Source: Caulobacter segnis (GTDB lineage: Bacteria; Pseudomonadota; Alphaproteobacteria; Caulobacterales; Caulobacteraceae). Taken from it: a DNA stretch of 64,000 bases. The position numbers and the translations under genes were made by a program. Location of the stretch: NCBI RefSeq assembly GCF_029543125.1, contig NZ_JARQWW010000001.1, forward strand, positions 124,001 through 188,000, in the 5' to 3' direction. Below are positions 9,801 to 19,540 of the stretch, one piece after another. Under the pieces are notes generated by a model, which did no database searches, had not been told where the DNA came from, and was given only the letters and a program-made list of their open reading frames with translations. The first letter of the stretch is position 1; every line of letters starts with the position of its first letter.

Positions 9801-10311
9801 CCAGGGGATCGAGGAGCTGAACGCCGAGGGGCGCGAGCGCCTGCTGGCCGCCTTCGACGTCATCAACGGCCACTTCCAGGCCCTGTTCACCGCCCTGTTC
9901 GGCGGCGGCCAAGCCGAGCTGCGCCTGATCGAAAGCGACGATCCGCTGGAGGCCGGCCTGGAGATCTACGCCTGCCCGCCCGGCAAGCGCATGGCGTCCA
10001 TGAGCCTGATGAGCGGCGGCGAGCAGGCCCTGACCGCCAGCGCCCTGATCTTCGGCGTCTTCCTGGCCAACCCGGCCCCGATCTGCGTTCTGGACGAGGT
10101 GGACGCCCCGCTCGATGACGCCAATGTCGAGCGCTACTGCAACATGCTGGACGAGATGCGCCGCCGCACCCACACGCGCTTCGTGGCCATCACCCACAAC
10201 CCGGTGACCATGAGCCGGATGGACCGCCTGTTCGGCGTCACCATGGGCGAGCGCGGCGTGTCGCAGCTGGTCAGCGTCGACCTGAAACAGGCCGAGGCCC
10301 TGGTCGCCTAG
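6871..10311 (+). CDS. smc: Chromosome segregation protein SMC
   Basis: The 1146-residue ATPase compacts and segregates the chromosome as a homodimer with ScpA/ScpB. FKSF near residue 11 and the Walker [10 protein letters not shown] (31-39) open the head. Two long Ala/Glu/Arg-rich coiled coils flank a hinge at about residues 490-650. The C-terminal head carries the signature SGGEQAL near 1048 and Walker [14 protein letters not shown] near 1071. The usual signature LSGGEKA appears as MSGGEQA, a conservative change. The start is GTG at 6871, 11 bp after the DsbA gene. Length is normal for bacterial SMC. A very long open antisense frame across the gene is a shadow of its GC-rich codon use. Confidence 0.97.
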   Translation: MQFQRLRLSGFKSFVEPTEFRIEPGLTGIVGPNGCGKSNLLEALRWVMGANSAKAMRAGGMDDVIFAGSGNRPGRNHAEVTLTIDNADRTAPAAFNDVPVLEVIRRIDRGAGSTYKINGREVRARDVQLLFADASTGANSPALVRQGQISELIGAKPQNRRRILEEAGGVSGLHTRRHEAELRLRAAETNLDRLDDVARELETSLNRLRREARQAEKYKRLSAEIRAVQGAVLFARWTDARDTLTKTESEASQAAGEAERTAREVAVASAEAIKAEEAIAPLREEEIIAAAVLGKLAIEKDRIERELEAAAAEVARLNADLARIDADEAREAQVRDDAAGALDRLGAELAQIESEIAAAPQRGPELQAAAAKAEEARAAADTQVETLAARLAAEEASRRAAAARVEEARTRLSRTVRALDQAKSERAALGPEVDPQLADAKTRFETALEALKKARSALEIAEAERAEAANSEAGARDAARKLEDQLGRLKTEARGLVQLLAPTGKSGFSPALDSVAPDRGYEAALAAALGDDLQAALDERAPSYWGGREVTTPTWPEGATPLGPLVKAPGALSARLAFTALVDRADGDRLQKLLPTGARLVSREGDLWRWDGFTARAEAPKPAAIRLEQKTRLSEVETEIDRRAPEAAAADTAHKTAAARLRAAEDVLREARKAPQEVERALGSARDVVERLEREAARRDARAQSLDETIARFDAERVEAETQLAAVEAEAAGSQGGEDLAPQLAAARQAAAAAREAAAAARAEIDREVREHQGRARRQESLTREIADWTRRASAADGRLETLAKDRDTAAAALAAAKDAPEQVEVRRVKLLEDFAQAEARRAKSSDALAQGDAARQAADRALRAAEAAAADAREARATLSARLDAARDRFGEIAGQIREAAHMEPEELGRQIAGEAIAVPTGAAGVEAHLFNLERERDAIGAVNLRAEEEAAESGARLEAMRTERADLSGAVARLRQGIEELNAEGRERLLAAFDVINGHFQALFTALFGGGQAELRLIESDDPLEAGLEIYACPPGKRMASMSLMSGGEQALTASALIFGVFLANPAPICVLDEVDAPLDDANVERYCNMLDEMRRRTHTRFVAITHNPVTMSRMDRLFGVTMGERGVSQLVSVDLKQAEALVA

Positions 10312-10389
10312 GCGAAGATGTCTTCGACTTAACTAGGCCGCGCGCCGGTCCGGCCGTAGCAATTCCCTTGGAACACACAGGGGAACACC

Positions 10390-10863
10390 ATGCTCAACCT
10401 GCTTCTCGCCGCTGCCGCCGCCGCCGTCATCCCGACGGGCCCGGCGCTGGAGGAGACGCTCGCCAAGCGCGACGCGGAGTTCTTCGAGCTGTTCTTCCAG
10501 GGCTGCGACCCGGCACGCCTGCGGACGATGGTCACCGACGACTTCGAATTCTTCCACGACAAGGACGGGCTGGTGGCGACCTCCGGCGACGGCTTCATCG
10601 CCGACTACGCCAAATCCTGCGAAGCCAAGAAGAAGCCCGACGCCTGGAACTCCCGCCGCGAGCTGGTCGCTGGGACGATGAAGGTTTGGCCGGCGGGAGG
10701 CTACGGCGCCTTCGAACAGGGGGATCACGTCTTCCACGAACGCCAGGGGACCGGTCCCTATAAGCTGGTGGGCAAGGCCGCCTTCACCCAGGTCTGGAAG
10801 CTGGAGGACGGGAGCTGGAAGCTGGCGCGGGTGTTCAGCTACGCCCACGAGGCGGTGAACTAG
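10390..10863 (+). CDS. Small exported NTF2-like / DUF4440-type protein
   Basis: The 157-residue protein begins with a short hydrophobic stretch (MLNLLLAAAAAAVIP) that could act as a signal peptide. The remainder looks like a SnoaL/NTF2 cone: an N-terminal helix (LEETLAKRDAEFFELFF), DDFEFFHDKDG, and a final strand WKLEDGSWKLARVFSYAHE typical of DUF4440 domains. Such domains bind small molecules or act as enzymes, and no function can be assigned. The ATG at 10390 starts the hydrophobic segment. It stands 78 bp after smc and 64 bp before the qmcA-like gene. Confidence 0.72.
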   Translation: MLNLLLAAAAAAVIPTGPALEETLAKRDAEFFELFFQGCDPARLRTMVTDDFEFFHDKDGLVATSGDGFIADYAKSCEAKKKPDAWNSRRELVAGTMKVWPAGGYGAFEQGDHVFHERQGTGPYKLVGKAAFTQVWKLEDGSWKLARVFSYAHEAVN

Positions 10864-10927
10864 CTCAAGCTTTCGGATGACGAGGGGCGCTCCGGCGCCC
10901 TAGGGTTGCATTCCATAGGGAGGCCTC

Positions 10928-11911
10928 ATGTCCGCGCTGATCGTGCCTATCGTCTTCGTCTTCCTCGCCATCGTGGTGCTGTTTGCGGTGGTGAAGATCG
11001 TGCCCCAGGGCCGCGAGTTCACGGTGGAGCGCTTCGGCCGCTACACCCGCACCCTGAAGCCCGGCATCAACATCCTGACGCCCTTCATCGAAACCGTCGG
11101 CCGACGGATGAACATGATGGAGCAGGTGCTCGACGTGCCGACGCAGGAGGTCATCACCAAGGACAACGTCTCGGTGAAGGTGGACGGCATCATCTTCATC
11201 CAGGTGATGGACGCCGCCGCGGCCGCCTATCGCGTGGACAATCTGAACTTCGCCATCACCCAGCTGGCCATGACCAACCTGCGCACCGTGGTCGGCTCCA
11301 TGGAGCTGGACGAGGTGCTGAGCCAGCGCGACGCCATTAACTCGCGCCTGCTGGCCACCATCGACCACGCCACCAGCCCCTGGGGCGTGAAGGCCACGCG
11401 GATCGAGATCAAGGACCTCACACCGCCGCCGGACATCACCAACGCCATGGCCCGCCAGATGAAGGCCGAACGCGAACGCCGCGCCGTCATCACCGAGGCC
11501 GATGGCGAGCGCCAGGCCCAGATCGCCCGCGCTGAAGGCTCCAAGCAGGCCGCCATCCTGGAGGCCGAGGGCCGCAAGGAAGCCACCTTCCGCGACGCCG
11601 AGGCCCGCGAACGCGAAGCCGAGGCCGAGGCCAAGGCGACCGCCATGGTGTCCGAGGCCATCGCGCGCGGCGACGTGAACGCCATCAACTACTTCGTGGC
11701 CCAGCGCTATGTGGAGGCCTTCTCCAAGCTGGCCGAAAGCCCGCAGCAGAAGACCGTCATCGTGCCCGCCGACATGGCGTCCCTGGTCGGCACCATCGCC
11801 GGCATCGGCGAACTGGTGAGCACGGCCAAGGCCCCCGCGCCGTCGGCTCCGCCGCCCGCCCAACCGGCCGCCCGCCGCAGCGGCTCGGCCGTGCCGCGCA
11901 CGAAGGGCTGA
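10928..11911 (+). CDS. qmcA: SPFH/Band-7 membrane protein (QmcA-like)
   Basis: The 327-residue protein has one N-terminal transmembrane helix (about residues 4-23), then an SPFH domain starting VPQGREFTVERFGRY and running through LTPPPDITNAM. A charged Ala/Glu/Arg coiled coil (about 175-245) follows, and the C-terminus is Pro/Ala rich. This matches E. coli QmcA (YbbK). The next gene, 4 bp downstream, is an NfeD/YbbJ-type protein, the standard partner of such SPFH proteins. The pair is thought to form large membrane microdomain complexes, but the exact role is unsettled. AGGGAGG lies just upstream of the ATG. Confidence 0.88.
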   Translation: MSALIVPIVFVFLAIVVLFAVVKIVPQGREFTVERFGRYTRTLKPGINILTPFIETVGRRMNMMEQVLDVPTQEVITKDNVSVKVDGIIFIQVMDAAAAAYRVDNLNFAITQLAMTNLRTVVGSMELDEVLSQRDAINSRLLATIDHATSPWGVKATRIEIKDLTPPPDITNAMARQMKAERERRAVITEADGERQAQIARAEGSKQAAILEAEGRKEATFRDAEAREREAEAEAKATAMVSEAIARGDVNAINYFVAQRYVEAFSKLAESPQQKTVIVPADMASLVGTIAGIGELVSTAKAPAPSAPPPAQPAARRSGSAVPRTKG

Positions 11912-11915
11912 TCCG

Positions 11916-12374
11916 ATGCAGTCGATTCTGGCCCTCTACGCCTCTCAGCCGCTCTGGGTCTGGCTGGCCGTCGCCGCTCTATTGCTGGCGGCGGAGGTCT
12001 CCACCGGCAGCGGCTGGCTGCTATGGCCGGCCGCCACGGCGGCGGCGGTCGGGATCGTCGCGGTGATCCTGCCCCTGCCGCTCGGCTGGGCGCTTGGCCT
12101 GTTCGCGCTGCTGACCCTGGTTGCCACCTTCGCCTCGCGCCGGATCCTGCCCCGCAAGGAGCTGGAGCCGACGGACGACATCAACGACCCCCTCAGCCGC
12201 CTGATCGGCCGCGACGGCGAGACCGCCAGCGTCTTCGTGGGCGGCGAGGGCCGGGTGTTCGTGGACGGCAAGGAATGGGCCGCCCGCCTGAGCGGCGCCT
12301 CCACCCTGGAGCGTGGCATGAAGATCGAGGTGGTCCAGGTGGACGGGTCGGTGCTGACCGTTAGGGCGGGCTAG
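11916..12374 (+). CDS. NfeD family membrane protein (YbbJ-like)
   Basis: The 152-residue protein has two or three hydrophobic helices (about residues 13-70). A C-terminal OB-like NfeD domain follows, including GRDGETASVFVGGEGRVFVDGKEW and the terminal strand GMKIEVVQVDGSVLTV. NfeD proteins pair with SPFH proteins. It starts 4 bp after the qmcA-like stop, strongly suggesting one operon. It lacks the N-terminal ClpP-like protease found in long NfeD proteins, so it is the short membrane type. It is convergent with rnhA, with 4 bp between the stop codons. Confidence 0.87.
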   Translation: MQSILALYASQPLWVWLAVAALLLAAEVSTGSGWLLWPAATAAAVGIVAVILPLPLGWALGLFALLTLVATFASRRILPRKELEPTDDINDPLSRLIGRDGETASVFVGGEGRVFVDGKEWAARLSGASTLERGMKIEVVQVDGSVLTVRAG

Positions 12375-12378
12375 CGGC

Positions 12379-12822
12379 CTACCGCCCCAGCGCTTCCTTC
12401 AACCCCTTGCGGGCCAGGGCGTCGGCTTCCTCGTTGTACTGATTGCCGGCGTGCCCCTTGACCCAACGCCAGTCGACATCGTGCCGGGCGCGGGCGGCGT
12501 CGAGGCGCTTCCACAGGTCTTCGTTCTTGACCGGGCTCTTGTCGGCGGTCTTCCAGCCCTTGGCCTTCCAGCCGTGGATCCACTGGGTGACGCCCTTCAT
12601 CACGTACTGGCTGTCGGTGTGCAGCTCGACCTTGCAGGGGCGGTTCAGGGTCTCCAGCGCCACGATGGCGCCCATAAGCTCCATGCGGTTGTTGGTGGTG
12701 CCCGGCTCGCCGCCGCACATGGTCTTGCGCTTGTCGCCATACATCAGCACCGCGCCCCAGCCGCCGGGCCCCGGATTTCCGCTGCAGGCGCCGTCTGTGA
12801 AGATCACGACCTTGGGGGTCAT
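12379..12822 (-). CDS. rnhA: Ribonuclease HI
   Basis: The 147-residue product cleaves the RNA strand of RNA-DNA hybrids (R-loops, Okazaki primers). The catalytic carboxylates fall at D10 ([11 protein letters not shown]), E48 (NNRMEL), D70 (LHTDSQYV) and D134 (NEEADALA), the same numbering as the E. coli enzyme. Length is typical. The ATG overlaps the thrB stop (ATGA), so it is the third gene of an ispH-thrB-rnhA operon, an order I recall from other Caulobacteraceae. It ends 4 bp from the convergent NfeD gene, and no terminator hairpin is visible in that gap. Confidence 0.96.
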   Translation of the reverse strand: MTPKVVIFTDGACSGNPGPGGWGAVLMYGDKRKTMCGGEPGTTNNRMELMGAIVALETLNRPCKVELHTDSQYVMKGVTQWIHGWKAKGWKTADKSPVKNEDLWKRLDAARARHDVDWRWVKGHAGNQYNEEADALARKGLKEALGR

Positions 12823-13778
12823 GCCTGCTCGCTGAACAGGTGCAGGCCTTCGCGGTGGACCGCCAGCTTGCGCTCGTACTCCATGGGGTCCTTGGGCCGC
12901 ACCAGAGCGTCCTTGGGCGTGGCGTCCCAATCGTGCAGGCGGGTCAGGAAGAAGCGCATGGCCGCCCCGTGCGCCAGCAGCGGCAGGGCCTGCTTCTCGG
13001 CCGGCGACAGGGGCCGCAGGGTCTCGTAGCCCGCGATCATCGCCCGTGCGGCGGTGGCGTTGAACATGCCGTCCGCCTCGAAGCACCAGGCGTTCAGGGT
13101 CACCGCGATGTCGTAGGCCAGGGCGTCGTAGCAGGCGAAGTAGAAGTCGATCGCGCCCGCGAACTGGTCGCCGTGGAAGAAGACATTGTCCGGGAAGAAG
13201 TCGGCGTGGATCGCCCCCGCCGGCAGGCCGCGCGGCCAGGACAGGGCGAACTGGGCCAGATCCTTCTCGATGGTGGCCGACAAACCAGGCTTCAGCGCTT
13301 CCGCCTGCTTGCGCAGAGGCGCGAACAGCGCCGCCCAATAGGGCTGGCCCAGATCATTGGCCCTGCGGCCAGGGAAGCCTTCGGCCGCCAGGTGCATGCG
13401 CGCCAGACCCTCGCCCGCCGCGCGGCACTGGGCGACGCTCGGCTTGCGGACCGACAGGCCCGGCAGGAACTCGACGATGGCGGCCGGCTTGCCGCGCAGG
13501 GTCTGCAGATCGCGGCCGTTGCGGTCCTTCACCGGCGTGGCCGACGGGAAGCCCCGGTCGGCCAGGTGCCGCATCAGGCCCAGGAAGTACGGCAGGTCCT
13601 CGGACCGCACGCGCTTCTCAAAGACGGTCAGGATGAAGCGCCCGGTCTCGGTCTCCAGCAGGAAGTTGGAGTTCTCCACGCCCTCGGCGATGCCCTTGAA
13701 CGAAAGGGGAGCGCCCAGGTCGTAGCCTGCCAGGAACGCCGCGAGTTCGGCGTCGGTGATGTCGGTATAGACGGCCAT
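12819..13778 (-). CDS. thrB: Homoserine kinase (type II, choline-kinase fold)
   Basis: The 319-residue product phosphorylates L-homoserine in threonine synthesis. It is the aminoglycoside phosphotransferase-like ThrB used by many proteobacteria. [14 protein letters not shown] carries the catalytic H191-x-D193-x4-N198, and [10 protein letters not shown] (D211) gives the metal-binding aspartate. The beginning ([22 protein letters not shown], and [19 protein letters not shown]) is characteristic of this subfamily. It lies between ispH (31 bp upstream) and rnhA (4-bp overlap). Confidence 0.92.
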   Translation of the reverse strand: MAVYTDITDAELAAFLAGYDLGAPLSFKGIAEGVENSNFLLETETGRFILTVFEKRVRSEDLPYFLGLMRHLADRGFPSATPVKDRNGRDLQTLRGKPAAIVEFLPGLSVRKPSVAQCRAAGEGLARMHLAAEGFPGRRANDLGQPYWAALFAPLRKQAEALKPGLSATIEKDLAQFALSWPRGLPAGAIHADFFPDNVFFHGDQFAGAIDFYFACYDALAYDIAVTLNAWCFEADGMFNATAARAMIAGYETLRPLSPAEKQALPLLAHGAAMRFFLTRLHDWDATPKDALVRPKDPMEYERKLAVHREGLHLFSEQA

Positions 13779-13809
13779 GGGGAGGGGATGGGCGAGCCCG
13801 CCCGCCGGG

Positions 13810-14769
13810 TCAAGCGGTCAGGATGCGGGGAAGCTTGAAGGTCACCGTCTCGAGGGCCGGCGCGACCTCCTCGACCGTCACTTCATAACGCTCCGAAAGG
13901 GCGTCGATAACGCCTTGCACCAAGGCTTCCGGGGCCGAGGCGCCGGCGGTCAGGCCCACGCGCGACGCGCCGTTGAGCCAGGCGAAGTCCAGGCCCGTCA
14001 CGTCGTCGATCAGCCGCGCGTCCTTGGCCCCGCCCTTCAGGGCCACCTCGACCAGGCGCACGGAGTTGGAGGAGTTTTTTGAGCCCACCACCAGCACCAG
14101 ATCCGTCCCTTCGGCCAGGTGCTTCACGGCCTCCTGGCGGTTGGTGGTGGCGTAGCAGATGTCTTCCTTGTGGGGCGCGGCGATGCCCGGGAAGCGGGCG
14201 CGCAGGGCCTCGATGATCTCGGTCGTGTCGTCCACCGACAGGGTGGTCTGGGTCACGAAGGCGGCGTTCGAGGCGTCCTTCGGCGTCCAGGTGGCGACAT
14301 CCTCCACCGTCTCGATCAGGGTCACCGTGCCTTCCGGCAGCTGGCCCATGGTCCCGATCACCTCCGGGTGGCCGGCATGGCCGATCAGCACGATCTCGCG
14401 CCCGGCCTCGAAGTGGCGCTGGGCCTCCACATGCACCTTGGAGACCAGGGGGCAGGTGGCGTCGAGATAGAGCATCTCCCGCGCCTTGGCGGCGGCGGGG
14501 ACGGATTTCGGCACACCGTGGGCCGAGAAGATCATCGGCCGGTCGGCCGGCGCCTCGTCGATCTCCTCCACGAAGATCGCGCCCATGGCCTTCAGCCGGT
14601 CGACCACATGGCGGTTATGGACGATCTCGTGGCGCACATAGACCGGCGCGCCGAACTTCTCGATCGCCCGTTCGACGATCTGGATGGCGCGGTCCACCCC
14701 GGCGCAAAAGCCGCGCGGGCTGGCCAGAAGGACGGTGAGCGGCGGTCGGATGGCGGCGTGGGCGTTCAT
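13810..14769 (-). CDS. ispH: 4-hydroxy-3-methylbut-2-enyl diphosphate reductase
   Basis: The 319-residue iron-sulfur enzyme catalyses the last step of the MEP isoprenoid pathway, producing IPP and DMAPP. The three cluster cysteines are C22 ([13 protein letters not shown]), C106 ([11 protein letters not shown]) and C205 ([13 protein letters not shown]). HEIVHN and the [10 protein letters not shown] segment are also conserved. Length is typical. It is the first gene of the ispH-thrB-rnhA minus-strand operon. It is divergent from a secreted-protein gene, with 134 bp between starts holding both promoters. Confidence 0.96.
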   Translation of the reverse strand: MNAHAAIRPPLTVLLASPRGFCAGVDRAIQIVERAIEKFGAPVYVRHEIVHNRHVVDRLKAMGAIFVEEIDEAPADRPMIFSAHGVPKSVPAAAKAREMLYLDATCPLVSKVHVEAQRHFEAGREIVLIGHAGHPEVIGTMGQLPEGTVTLIETVEDVATWTPKDASNAAFVTQTTLSVDDTTEIIEALRARFPGIAAPHKEDICYATTNRQEAVKHLAEGTDLVLVVGSKNSSNSVRLVEVALKGGAKDARLIDDVTGLDFAWLNGASRVGLTAGASAPEALVQGVIDALSERYEVTVEEVAPALETVTFKLPRILTA

Positions 14770-14903
14770 TTCGGTGCGGAACCTAAGCGTTCGAGGGGCG
14801 TCTCGCCAGCCGCATCCGTTGCGACGTCATGCATAAGCCTTTATCACGCGGCATGACGCAGGCGGGCTCATTCCGCCTATGCGCTTACATTTCCGGACGA
14901 TCC

Positions 14904-15605
14904 ATGCGCCGCATCGCCACTTCCGCTCTCTGCCTCGCCCTCGCGGCCAGTTTCATCGGCTCCTCCGCCATGGCGCAGGGCCGACGTCAGGGCGGCGGCG
15001 ACGCCGAGCGCCGTCAGCAGGAAGAAGCCGCGGCCAAGAAGAAGCGCAAGGAAGAGTGGGCCTCGCCCCGCGCGCCCCTGGCGTCGCTGAAGAACGCCGG
15101 CCCCTGCCCCTATGTGAAGGTGCTGTACGACGCCGGCCGCTATCAGGAGTTCAAGGGCGGCCGCGAAGCCATCAACACCGTCGCCTACACCGGCGAGATC
15201 GAGGGCCTGTCGGCCGGCTGCCGCTATGAAGGCGCCGATCCGATCGAGATGCGCATCGAGGTGCTGTTCAGCCTGGGCCGCGGCCCGCAGGCCGAAGAGC
15301 GCCGCAAGAACTACCGCTACTGGGTGGCCGTGACCCGCCGCAACAACTCGGTCATCGCCAAGGAATATTTCGACCTGCCCGTGACCTTCCCGGCCGGCCA
15401 GGACCGCGTGATGATCACCGACCTGCTCGAAGGCATCGTCATCCCGCGCGCCAACGAAACCACCAGCGGCTCGAACTTCGAAGTCCTGCTCGGCTTCGAC
15501 GTCACGCCGGAGATGGCCGAGTTCAACCGCGACGGCAAACGCTTCCGCGTCAATGCAGGCCAGGCCACGGCCGCCGCCCCGACGACCAACAACCAGAACC
15601 AATGA
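14904..15605 (+). CDS. Conserved exported protein of unknown function, coupled to argS
   Basis: The 233-residue product starts with a clear Sec signal ([21 protein letters not shown], cleavage after AMAQG). A highly charged Gln/Glu/Lys linker follows (about 24-48), then a folded domain with [30 protein letters not shown] and ending [15 protein letters not shown]. Two cysteines in that domain could pair. I do not recognise a family with a known function. The ATG at 14904 was chosen because it begins the signal peptide. The TGA overlaps the argS ATG (ATGA), so the protein is translationally coupled to arginyl-tRNA synthetase, an arrangement I cannot explain functionally. Confidence 0.75.
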   Translation: MRRIATSALCLALAASFIGSSAMAQGRRQGGGDAERRQQEEAAAKKKRKEEWASPRAPLASLKNAGPCPYVKVLYDAGRYQEFKGGREAINTVAYTGEIEGLSAGCRYEGADPIEMRIEVLFSLGRGPQAEERRKNYRYWVAVTRRNNSVIAKEYFDLPVTFPAGQDRVMITDLLEGIVIPRANETTSGSNFEVLLGFDVTPEMAEFNRDGKRFRVNAGQATAAAPTTNNQNQ

Positions 15606-17398
15606 CCGACCTGAAATCCCGCCTCGGCGAAGCGGTTGGAGCCGCCTTCGCCGCGGCCGGCCTGCCCGCCGACCTCGGACGCGTCACGCCGTCCGACCGC
15701 CCCGACCTTGCCGACTTCCAGTGCAACGGCGCCCTCGCCGCCGCCAAGCAGGCGGGCAAGCCCCCGCGTGAGATCGCGACCGCCGTGGCCGCCGCTCTGG
15801 AAGGCTCGCCCCTGTTCAAGTCGGTGGAGATCGCCGGCCCGGGCTTCATCAATCTGAAGCTCGCCGACGCCGCCCTCTCCGAACGCGCCGCCGAGATCGC
15901 CGCCGACGAGCGCGCCGGCGCCGCCAAGGTCGAACCGCGCCGCGTGCTGGTCGACTACGCCGGCCCGAACGTGGCCAAGCCCATGCACGTGGGCCACCTG
16001 CGCGCCTCGATCATCGGGGAGTCGGTGAAGCGCATCTATCGCTTCCGCGGCGACGAGGTCCTGGGCGACGCCCACTTCGGCGACTGGGGCTTCCAGATGG
16101 GCCTGCTCATCGTCGCCCTGCAGGACGAAGGCACGGCCGCCCCGTTCATGGCCGAAGGCGACGGCCCGTTCCCGGTCGAAAGCCCGGTGACGCTCGAGGA
16201 CTTGGAGCGCCTGTATCCGGCGGCTTCCGGCCGCATGAAGGAAGACGTCGAGTTCCGCGACCGCGCCCGCAAGGCGACGGCGGAGCTGCAAGGCGGCCGC
16301 CCGGGCTATCGCGCCCTCTGGAATCATTTCGTAGCCGTCAGCCGCGTGGCGCTGGAGCGTGAGTTCCACGCCCTCGGCGTCGACTTCGACCTGTGGAAGG
16401 GCGAGAGCGACGTCAACGACCTGATCCCGCCGATGGTCGAGGAACTGGACGCCAAGGGTCTGCTGGTCGACGACCAGGGCGCGCGCATCATCCGCGTCGC
16501 CCGCCCCGGCGAGACCAAGAAGAAGAAGCTGCCCGACGGCTCGGTGATCGAGGCTGAAAGCCCCGACCCACTGCTGGTGGTCTCGTCCGAAGGCTCGGCC
16601 ATGTACGGCACGACCGACCTGGCGACGATCCTGGACCGCCGCGACAGCTTCGCACCGCACCTGATCCTGTATTGCGTGGACCAGCGTCAGGCCGACCACT
16701 TCGAGCAGGTGTTCCGCGCCGCCTACCTGGCCGGCTACGCCGCCGAGGGCTCGCTGGAGCATATCGGCTTCGGCACCATGAACGGCACGGACGGCAAGCC
16801 GTTCAAGACCCGCGCCGGCGGCGTGCTGAAGCTGCACGACCTGATCACCATGGCCAAGGACAAGGCGCGCGAACGCCTGACCGAGGCCGGCCTGGGCGCC
16901 GAGCTGCCCAAGGACGAGTTCGAGGAGATCGCGCACAAGGTGGCCGTGGCCGCCCTGAAGTTCGCCGACCTGCAGAACTTCCGCGGCACGTCCTATGTCT
17001 TCGACCTCGACCGCTTCACCAGCTTCGAGGGCAAGACCGGCCCGTACCTGCTGTACCAGGCGGTGCGCATCAAGTCGGTCCTGCGCAAGGCCGCCGAGAG
17101 CGGCGCGGCCGCCGGCCCGATCACCATCGCCGAACCGGCGGAACGTGATCTGGCCCTGATGCTGGACGCCTTCGAGACCGCCCTGGCCGAGGCCTACGAC
17201 AAGAAGGCCCCGAACTTCATCGCCGAACACGCCTTCAAGCTGGCCCAGGGCTTCTCGAAGTTCTACGCCGCCTGCCCGATCGTAGTCGCCGACGACCCGA
17301 CCGTCCGCGCCTCTCGCCTGGCGCTGGCCCAGACCACGCTGAAACAGCTCGAACTGGCGCTGGATCTGCTGGGCGTCGCGACGCCGGAGCGGATGTAA
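15602..17398 (+). CDS. argS: Arginine--tRNA ligase
   Basis: The 598-residue class I synthetase charges tRNA-Arg. The N-terminal domain (to about residue 110) is the ArgS-specific tRNA-binding module. [19 protein letters not shown] contains the HIGH-type motif (HVGH) at about residue 125-130. The region [17 protein letters not shown] replaces the classical KMSK loop, as usual in ArgS. The C-terminal helical anticodon-binding domain is the DALR type, ending [13 protein letters not shown]. Length is normal. The start overlaps the preceding secreted-protein gene by 4 bp. Confidence 0.97.
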   Translation: MTDLKSRLGEAVGAAFAAAGLPADLGRVTPSDRPDLADFQCNGALAAAKQAGKPPREIATAVAAALEGSPLFKSVEIAGPGFINLKLADAALSERAAEIAADERAGAAKVEPRRVLVDYAGPNVAKPMHVGHLRASIIGESVKRIYRFRGDEVLGDAHFGDWGFQMGLLIVALQDEGTAAPFMAEGDGPFPVESPVTLEDLERLYPAASGRMKEDVEFRDRARKATAELQGGRPGYRALWNHFVAVSRVALEREFHALGVDFDLWKGESDVNDLIPPMVEELDAKGLLVDDQGARIIRVARPGETKKKKLPDGSVIEAESPDPLLVVSSEGSAMYGTTDLATILDRRDSFAPHLILYCVDQRQADHFEQVFRAAYLAGYAAEGSLEHIGFGTMNGTDGKPFKTRAGGVLKLHDLITMAKDKARERLTEAGLGAELPKDEFEEIAHKVAVAALKFADLQNFRGTSYVFDLDRFTSFEGKTGPYLLYQAVRIKSVLRKAAESGAAAGPITIAEPAERDLALMLDAFETALAEAYDKKAPNFIAEHAFKLAQGFSKFYAACPIVVADDPTVRASRLALAQTTLKQLELALDLLGVATPERM

Positions 17399-17407
17399 CC
17401 CCATTCC

Positions 17408-17480
17408 GCTCACTCCCGCGAAGGCGGGAGCCCATACCGAGATTCAGCTTGGATCCCCGCCTTCGCGGGGATGAGCGGAC
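17408..17480. repeat. REP-type paired inverted repeat (family A, copy 1)
   Basis: Two facing arms, GCTCACTCCCGCGAAGGCGG and its inverted counterpart GGATCCCCGCCTTCGCGGGG-ATGAGCGG, are separated by about 20 bp. Each arm contains a short palindrome around CGAAGGCGGG/CCCGCCTTCG. Related copies occur at 23003-23094, 41281-41371 and as single arms at 50064-50090 and 50751-50775. The transcribed RNA would form a strong hairpin just after argS, so it may also help termination. Confidence 0.8.
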
Positions 17481-17520
17481 GTGGTTGGCTTATGGTGATC
17501 GCTAGGCGTAAGTTTCTCAC

Positions 17521-17739
17521 ATGAGCCATTGGGTCCAGGCCGATTGGGATGCCGACGCCGGTGTCTGGGTGTCATCAAGTAGTATTCCCGGCCTCGTGGT
17601 GGAGGCTGCAACGCTCCGCGAGTTCGTAGAAAATGCCGACGCCCTAGCAACTGAACTGCTGGTCGAGAACGAAGGCTTTCGCGGCGAAGTGCAGACTGAA
17701 CTGCGCGTTCAGGGACCGCTTGAGCACACCATCATCTAG
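17521..17739 (+). CDS. DUF1902 / HicB-like small protein (orphan)
   Basis: The 72-residue product reads HWVQADWDADAGVWVSSS, then IPGLVVEAATLREFVENADALATELL. That is the antitoxin-like beta-beta-beta-alpha pattern of DUF1902/HicB-fold proteins. Family members often accompany toxins, but no HicA-like or other toxin gene is adjacent: argS is upstream and the glycine riboswitch downstream. Codon use is less GC-rich than in neighbours (for example TCA, AGT, GTA, CTA codons), and a family A repeat lies just upstream. Both hint at later acquisition. Function is unknown. Confidence 0.6.
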   Translation: MSHWVQADWDADAGVWVSSSSIPGLVVEAATLREFVENADALATELLVENEGFRGEVQTELRVQGPLEHTII

Positions 17740-17790
17740 GAGCCCCCAGCGACGCTTGACTCCAGGGGGGCGGTCGATCAGGTTCCGCCT

Positions 17791-17972
17791 CGCTCTCGCG
17801 GGAGACATCGGGATTCTTTGAAGCCCGAGGCCGAAGGCGCAACCGCCCCGGAAACGCTCAGGCAAAAGGACCGCGCGAGCCTCTAAACGCTGGAAAGCAG
17901 CCTCGTCAGGGGCTCGCCGAAGGAGCAAGGGCCAAGGCCCGGAATCTCTCAGGCTCAGGGACAGCGGGGGCG
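17791..17972 (+). promoter_or_regulatory. Tandem glycine riboswitch upstream of the gcv operon
   Basis: Two adjacent aptamers are visible. The first, about 17791-17877, begins CGCTCTCGCGGGAGAC, continues with GCCGAAGGCGCAA and ends CTCAGGCAAAAGGACCGCG. The second, about 17888-17972, has CTGGAAAGCAG, CGCCGAAGGAGCAA and ends CTCTCAGGCTCAGGGACAG. The paired blocks GCCGAAG-GCAA and CTCAGGC-AAAGGAC are the conserved core of the gcvT RNA motif. Glycine binding generally switches on cleavage-system expression. The gcvT GTG lies 57 bp after the second aptamer, and the region between can form hairpins that might be the expression platform. Confidence 0.95.
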
Positions 17973-18028
17973 CCAGCATGTTCGGCTAGGCCGGACGTGT
18001 CGCGTCGCCACCCCTCGCGGAGCCCAGC

Positions 18029-19138
18029 GTGTCCGAAGCCGAACTCAAGAAAACTCCGCTCTATGACGCGCACGTCGCCGCCGGCGCGCGCATGGTCCCC
18101 TTCGCGGGCTACTCCATGCCCGTGCAGTACAAGGACGGGGTGCTGAAGGAGCACCTGTGGACCCGCGACCACGCGGGTCTGTTCGACGTCTCCCACATGG
18201 GCCAGGCCAAGCTGCGCGGCGTCGCGCCCCTGGCCGCCTTCGAGGAGATCACCCCCGGGGACTACATCGGCCTGAAGCCGGGCAAGCAGCGCTACTCCAT
18301 GCTGCTGAACAAGACCGGCGGCATCATCGACGACCTGATGGCCGCGCGTCCTGACGACGATGGCCTGTTCGTGGTGGTCAACGGCGCCTGCAAGGACGGC
18401 GACTACGCCCACATGGAGTCCGAGATCGGCGGCCAGGTGAAGATCGAACGCCTGGAGGACCGCGCGCTGCTGGCGCTGCAGGGCCCTGAGGCCGCCGCCG
18501 TGCTGGCCGCCCATGCTCCGGCCGTGGCCGAGATGGTGTTCATGGACGCCGCCGTGATTGAAATGTTCGGCGTGTCCGCCATCGTCTCCCGCTCCGGCTA
18601 CACCGGCGAGGACGGCTACGAGATCTCCGTGCCGGCGGCCGAGGCGGCCCGCATCTGGAACACCCTGCTGGAGGACGAGCGCGTTCGTCCCATCGGCCTG
18701 GGCGCCCGCGACAGCCTGCGTTTGGAGGCTGGCCTGCCGCTGTACGGCCATGACCTGGACGAGACCACCAGCCCGGTTGAGGGCGGCCTGAACTTCGCCC
18801 TGTCCAAGAAGCGCCGCGAAGCCGGCGACTTCCCCGGCGCCGCCCGCATCCAGAAGGAGCTGGCCGAAGGTCCCTCGCGCATCCGCGTCGGCCTGAAGGT
18901 CGAAGGCGCTCCCGCCCGTGAAGGCGCGGAGATCGCCGACGCCGAGGGCAAGGTCATCGGGGTCATCACCAGCGGCGGCTTCTCGCCGACCCTGGGCTAT
19001 CCCATCGCGCTTGGCTTCGTCCCCCCGGCCTTCGCCGAGGCCGGAGCCAAGCTGAACGTCATCGTACGTGGGCGGACCCAGGCGGCTGAAGTCGTCCCGA
19101 CCCCGTTCGTCCCCAATCGCTACGTGCGCAAGATCTAA
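18029..19138 (+). CDS. gcvT: Glycine cleavage system aminomethyltransferase (T protein)
   Basis: The 369-residue product transfers the methylene group from the lipoyl arm of GcvH to tetrahydrofolate and releases ammonia. Characteristic stretches are [25 protein letters not shown] (residues 8-32), LFDVSHMGQ (residues 51-59), and [12 protein letters not shown] near residue 190. The C-terminal barrel domain has [18 protein letters not shown]. It starts with GTG at 18029, preceded by CGGAG, and directly follows the glycine riboswitch. gcvH follows after 17 bp. Confidence 0.96.
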   Translation: MSEAELKKTPLYDAHVAAGARMVPFAGYSMPVQYKDGVLKEHLWTRDHAGLFDVSHMGQAKLRGVAPLAAFEEITPGDYIGLKPGKQRYSMLLNKTGGIIDDLMAARPDDDGLFVVVNGACKDGDYAHMESEIGGQVKIERLEDRALLALQGPEAAAVLAAHAPAVAEMVFMDAAVIEMFGVSAIVSRSGYTGEDGYEISVPAAEAARIWNTLLEDERVRPIGLGARDSLRLEAGLPLYGHDLDETTSPVEGGLNFALSKKRREAGDFPGAARIQKELAEGPSRIRVGLKVEGAPAREGAEIADAEGKVIGVITSGGFSPTLGYPIALGFVPPAFAEAGAKLNVIVRGRTQAAEVVPTPFVPNRYVRKI

Positions 19139-19155
19139 GGAAAAGGGCCCCTCCG

Positions 19156-19521
19156 ATGCGCTTCACCAAAGACCATGAATGGATCTCCGTCGACGGCGAC
19201 ATCGCCACCGTCGGCATCACCGCCTACGCCGCCGACCAACTGGGCGACGTGGTGTTCGTCGAGACGCCGGACGTCGGCAAGACCGTGAAGAAGGGCGACA
19301 GCCTGGCCGTGGTCGAAAGCGTCAAGGCCGCCTCCGACGTCTACGCCCCGGTCAGCGGCGAAGTGGTCGAGGCCAACGGCGAACTGTCCGGTTCGCCCGA
19401 GACCGTCAACGCCGCCCCGGAAGCCGGCGGCTGGTTCGCCAAGGTGAAGCTGTCGGACGCGTCGGAAGTCGACGCCCTGATGGACCGCGCCGCCTACGAA
19501 GCCTTCCTCGGCACCCTCTAA
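19156..19521 (+). CDS. gcvH: Glycine cleavage system H protein
   Basis: The 121-residue lipoyl carrier shuttles the aminomethyl group between P and T proteins. It starts [34 protein letters not shown] contains the lipoylated lysine, K57. The ending [15 protein letters not shown] is typical, and length is normal for the family. It sits between gcvT and gcvPA in a tight operon, with AAGGAAAAGGG before the start. Confidence 0.97.
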   Translation: MRFTKDHEWISVDGDIATVGITAYAADQLGDVVFVETPDVGKTVKKGDSLAVVESVKAASDVYAPVSGEVVEANGELSGSPETVNAAPEAGGWFAKVKLSDASEVDALMDRAAYEAFLGTL

Positions 19522-19540
19522 GCCAGAAACAACGGCCCCG

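Noticed and set aside
6895..10197. An 1100-codon open frame antisense to smc
   Set aside because: It mirrors the Ala/Arg/Glu codons of smc, is Gly/Leu/Ala-rich without domains, and smc on the other strand has all expected motifs. Similar long antisense frames over argS, acnA, gcv and ggt are rejected for the same reason.
10313..10329. Small palindrome CGAAGA-TG-TCTTCG after smc as a terminator
   Set aside because: The stem is short with a two-base loop and no T tract, so it is too weak to call.
12379..13338. A 319-residue fusion ending in RNase HI
   Set aside because: The upstream part is thrB in the wrong frame; RNase HI starts at the ATG overlapping the thrB stop, and catalytic residue numbering then matches E. 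coli exactly.
17408..17480. Repeat arms as part of a CRISPR array
   Set aside because: There are only two inverted, not direct, arms, no regular spacers and no cas genes anywhere in the window.
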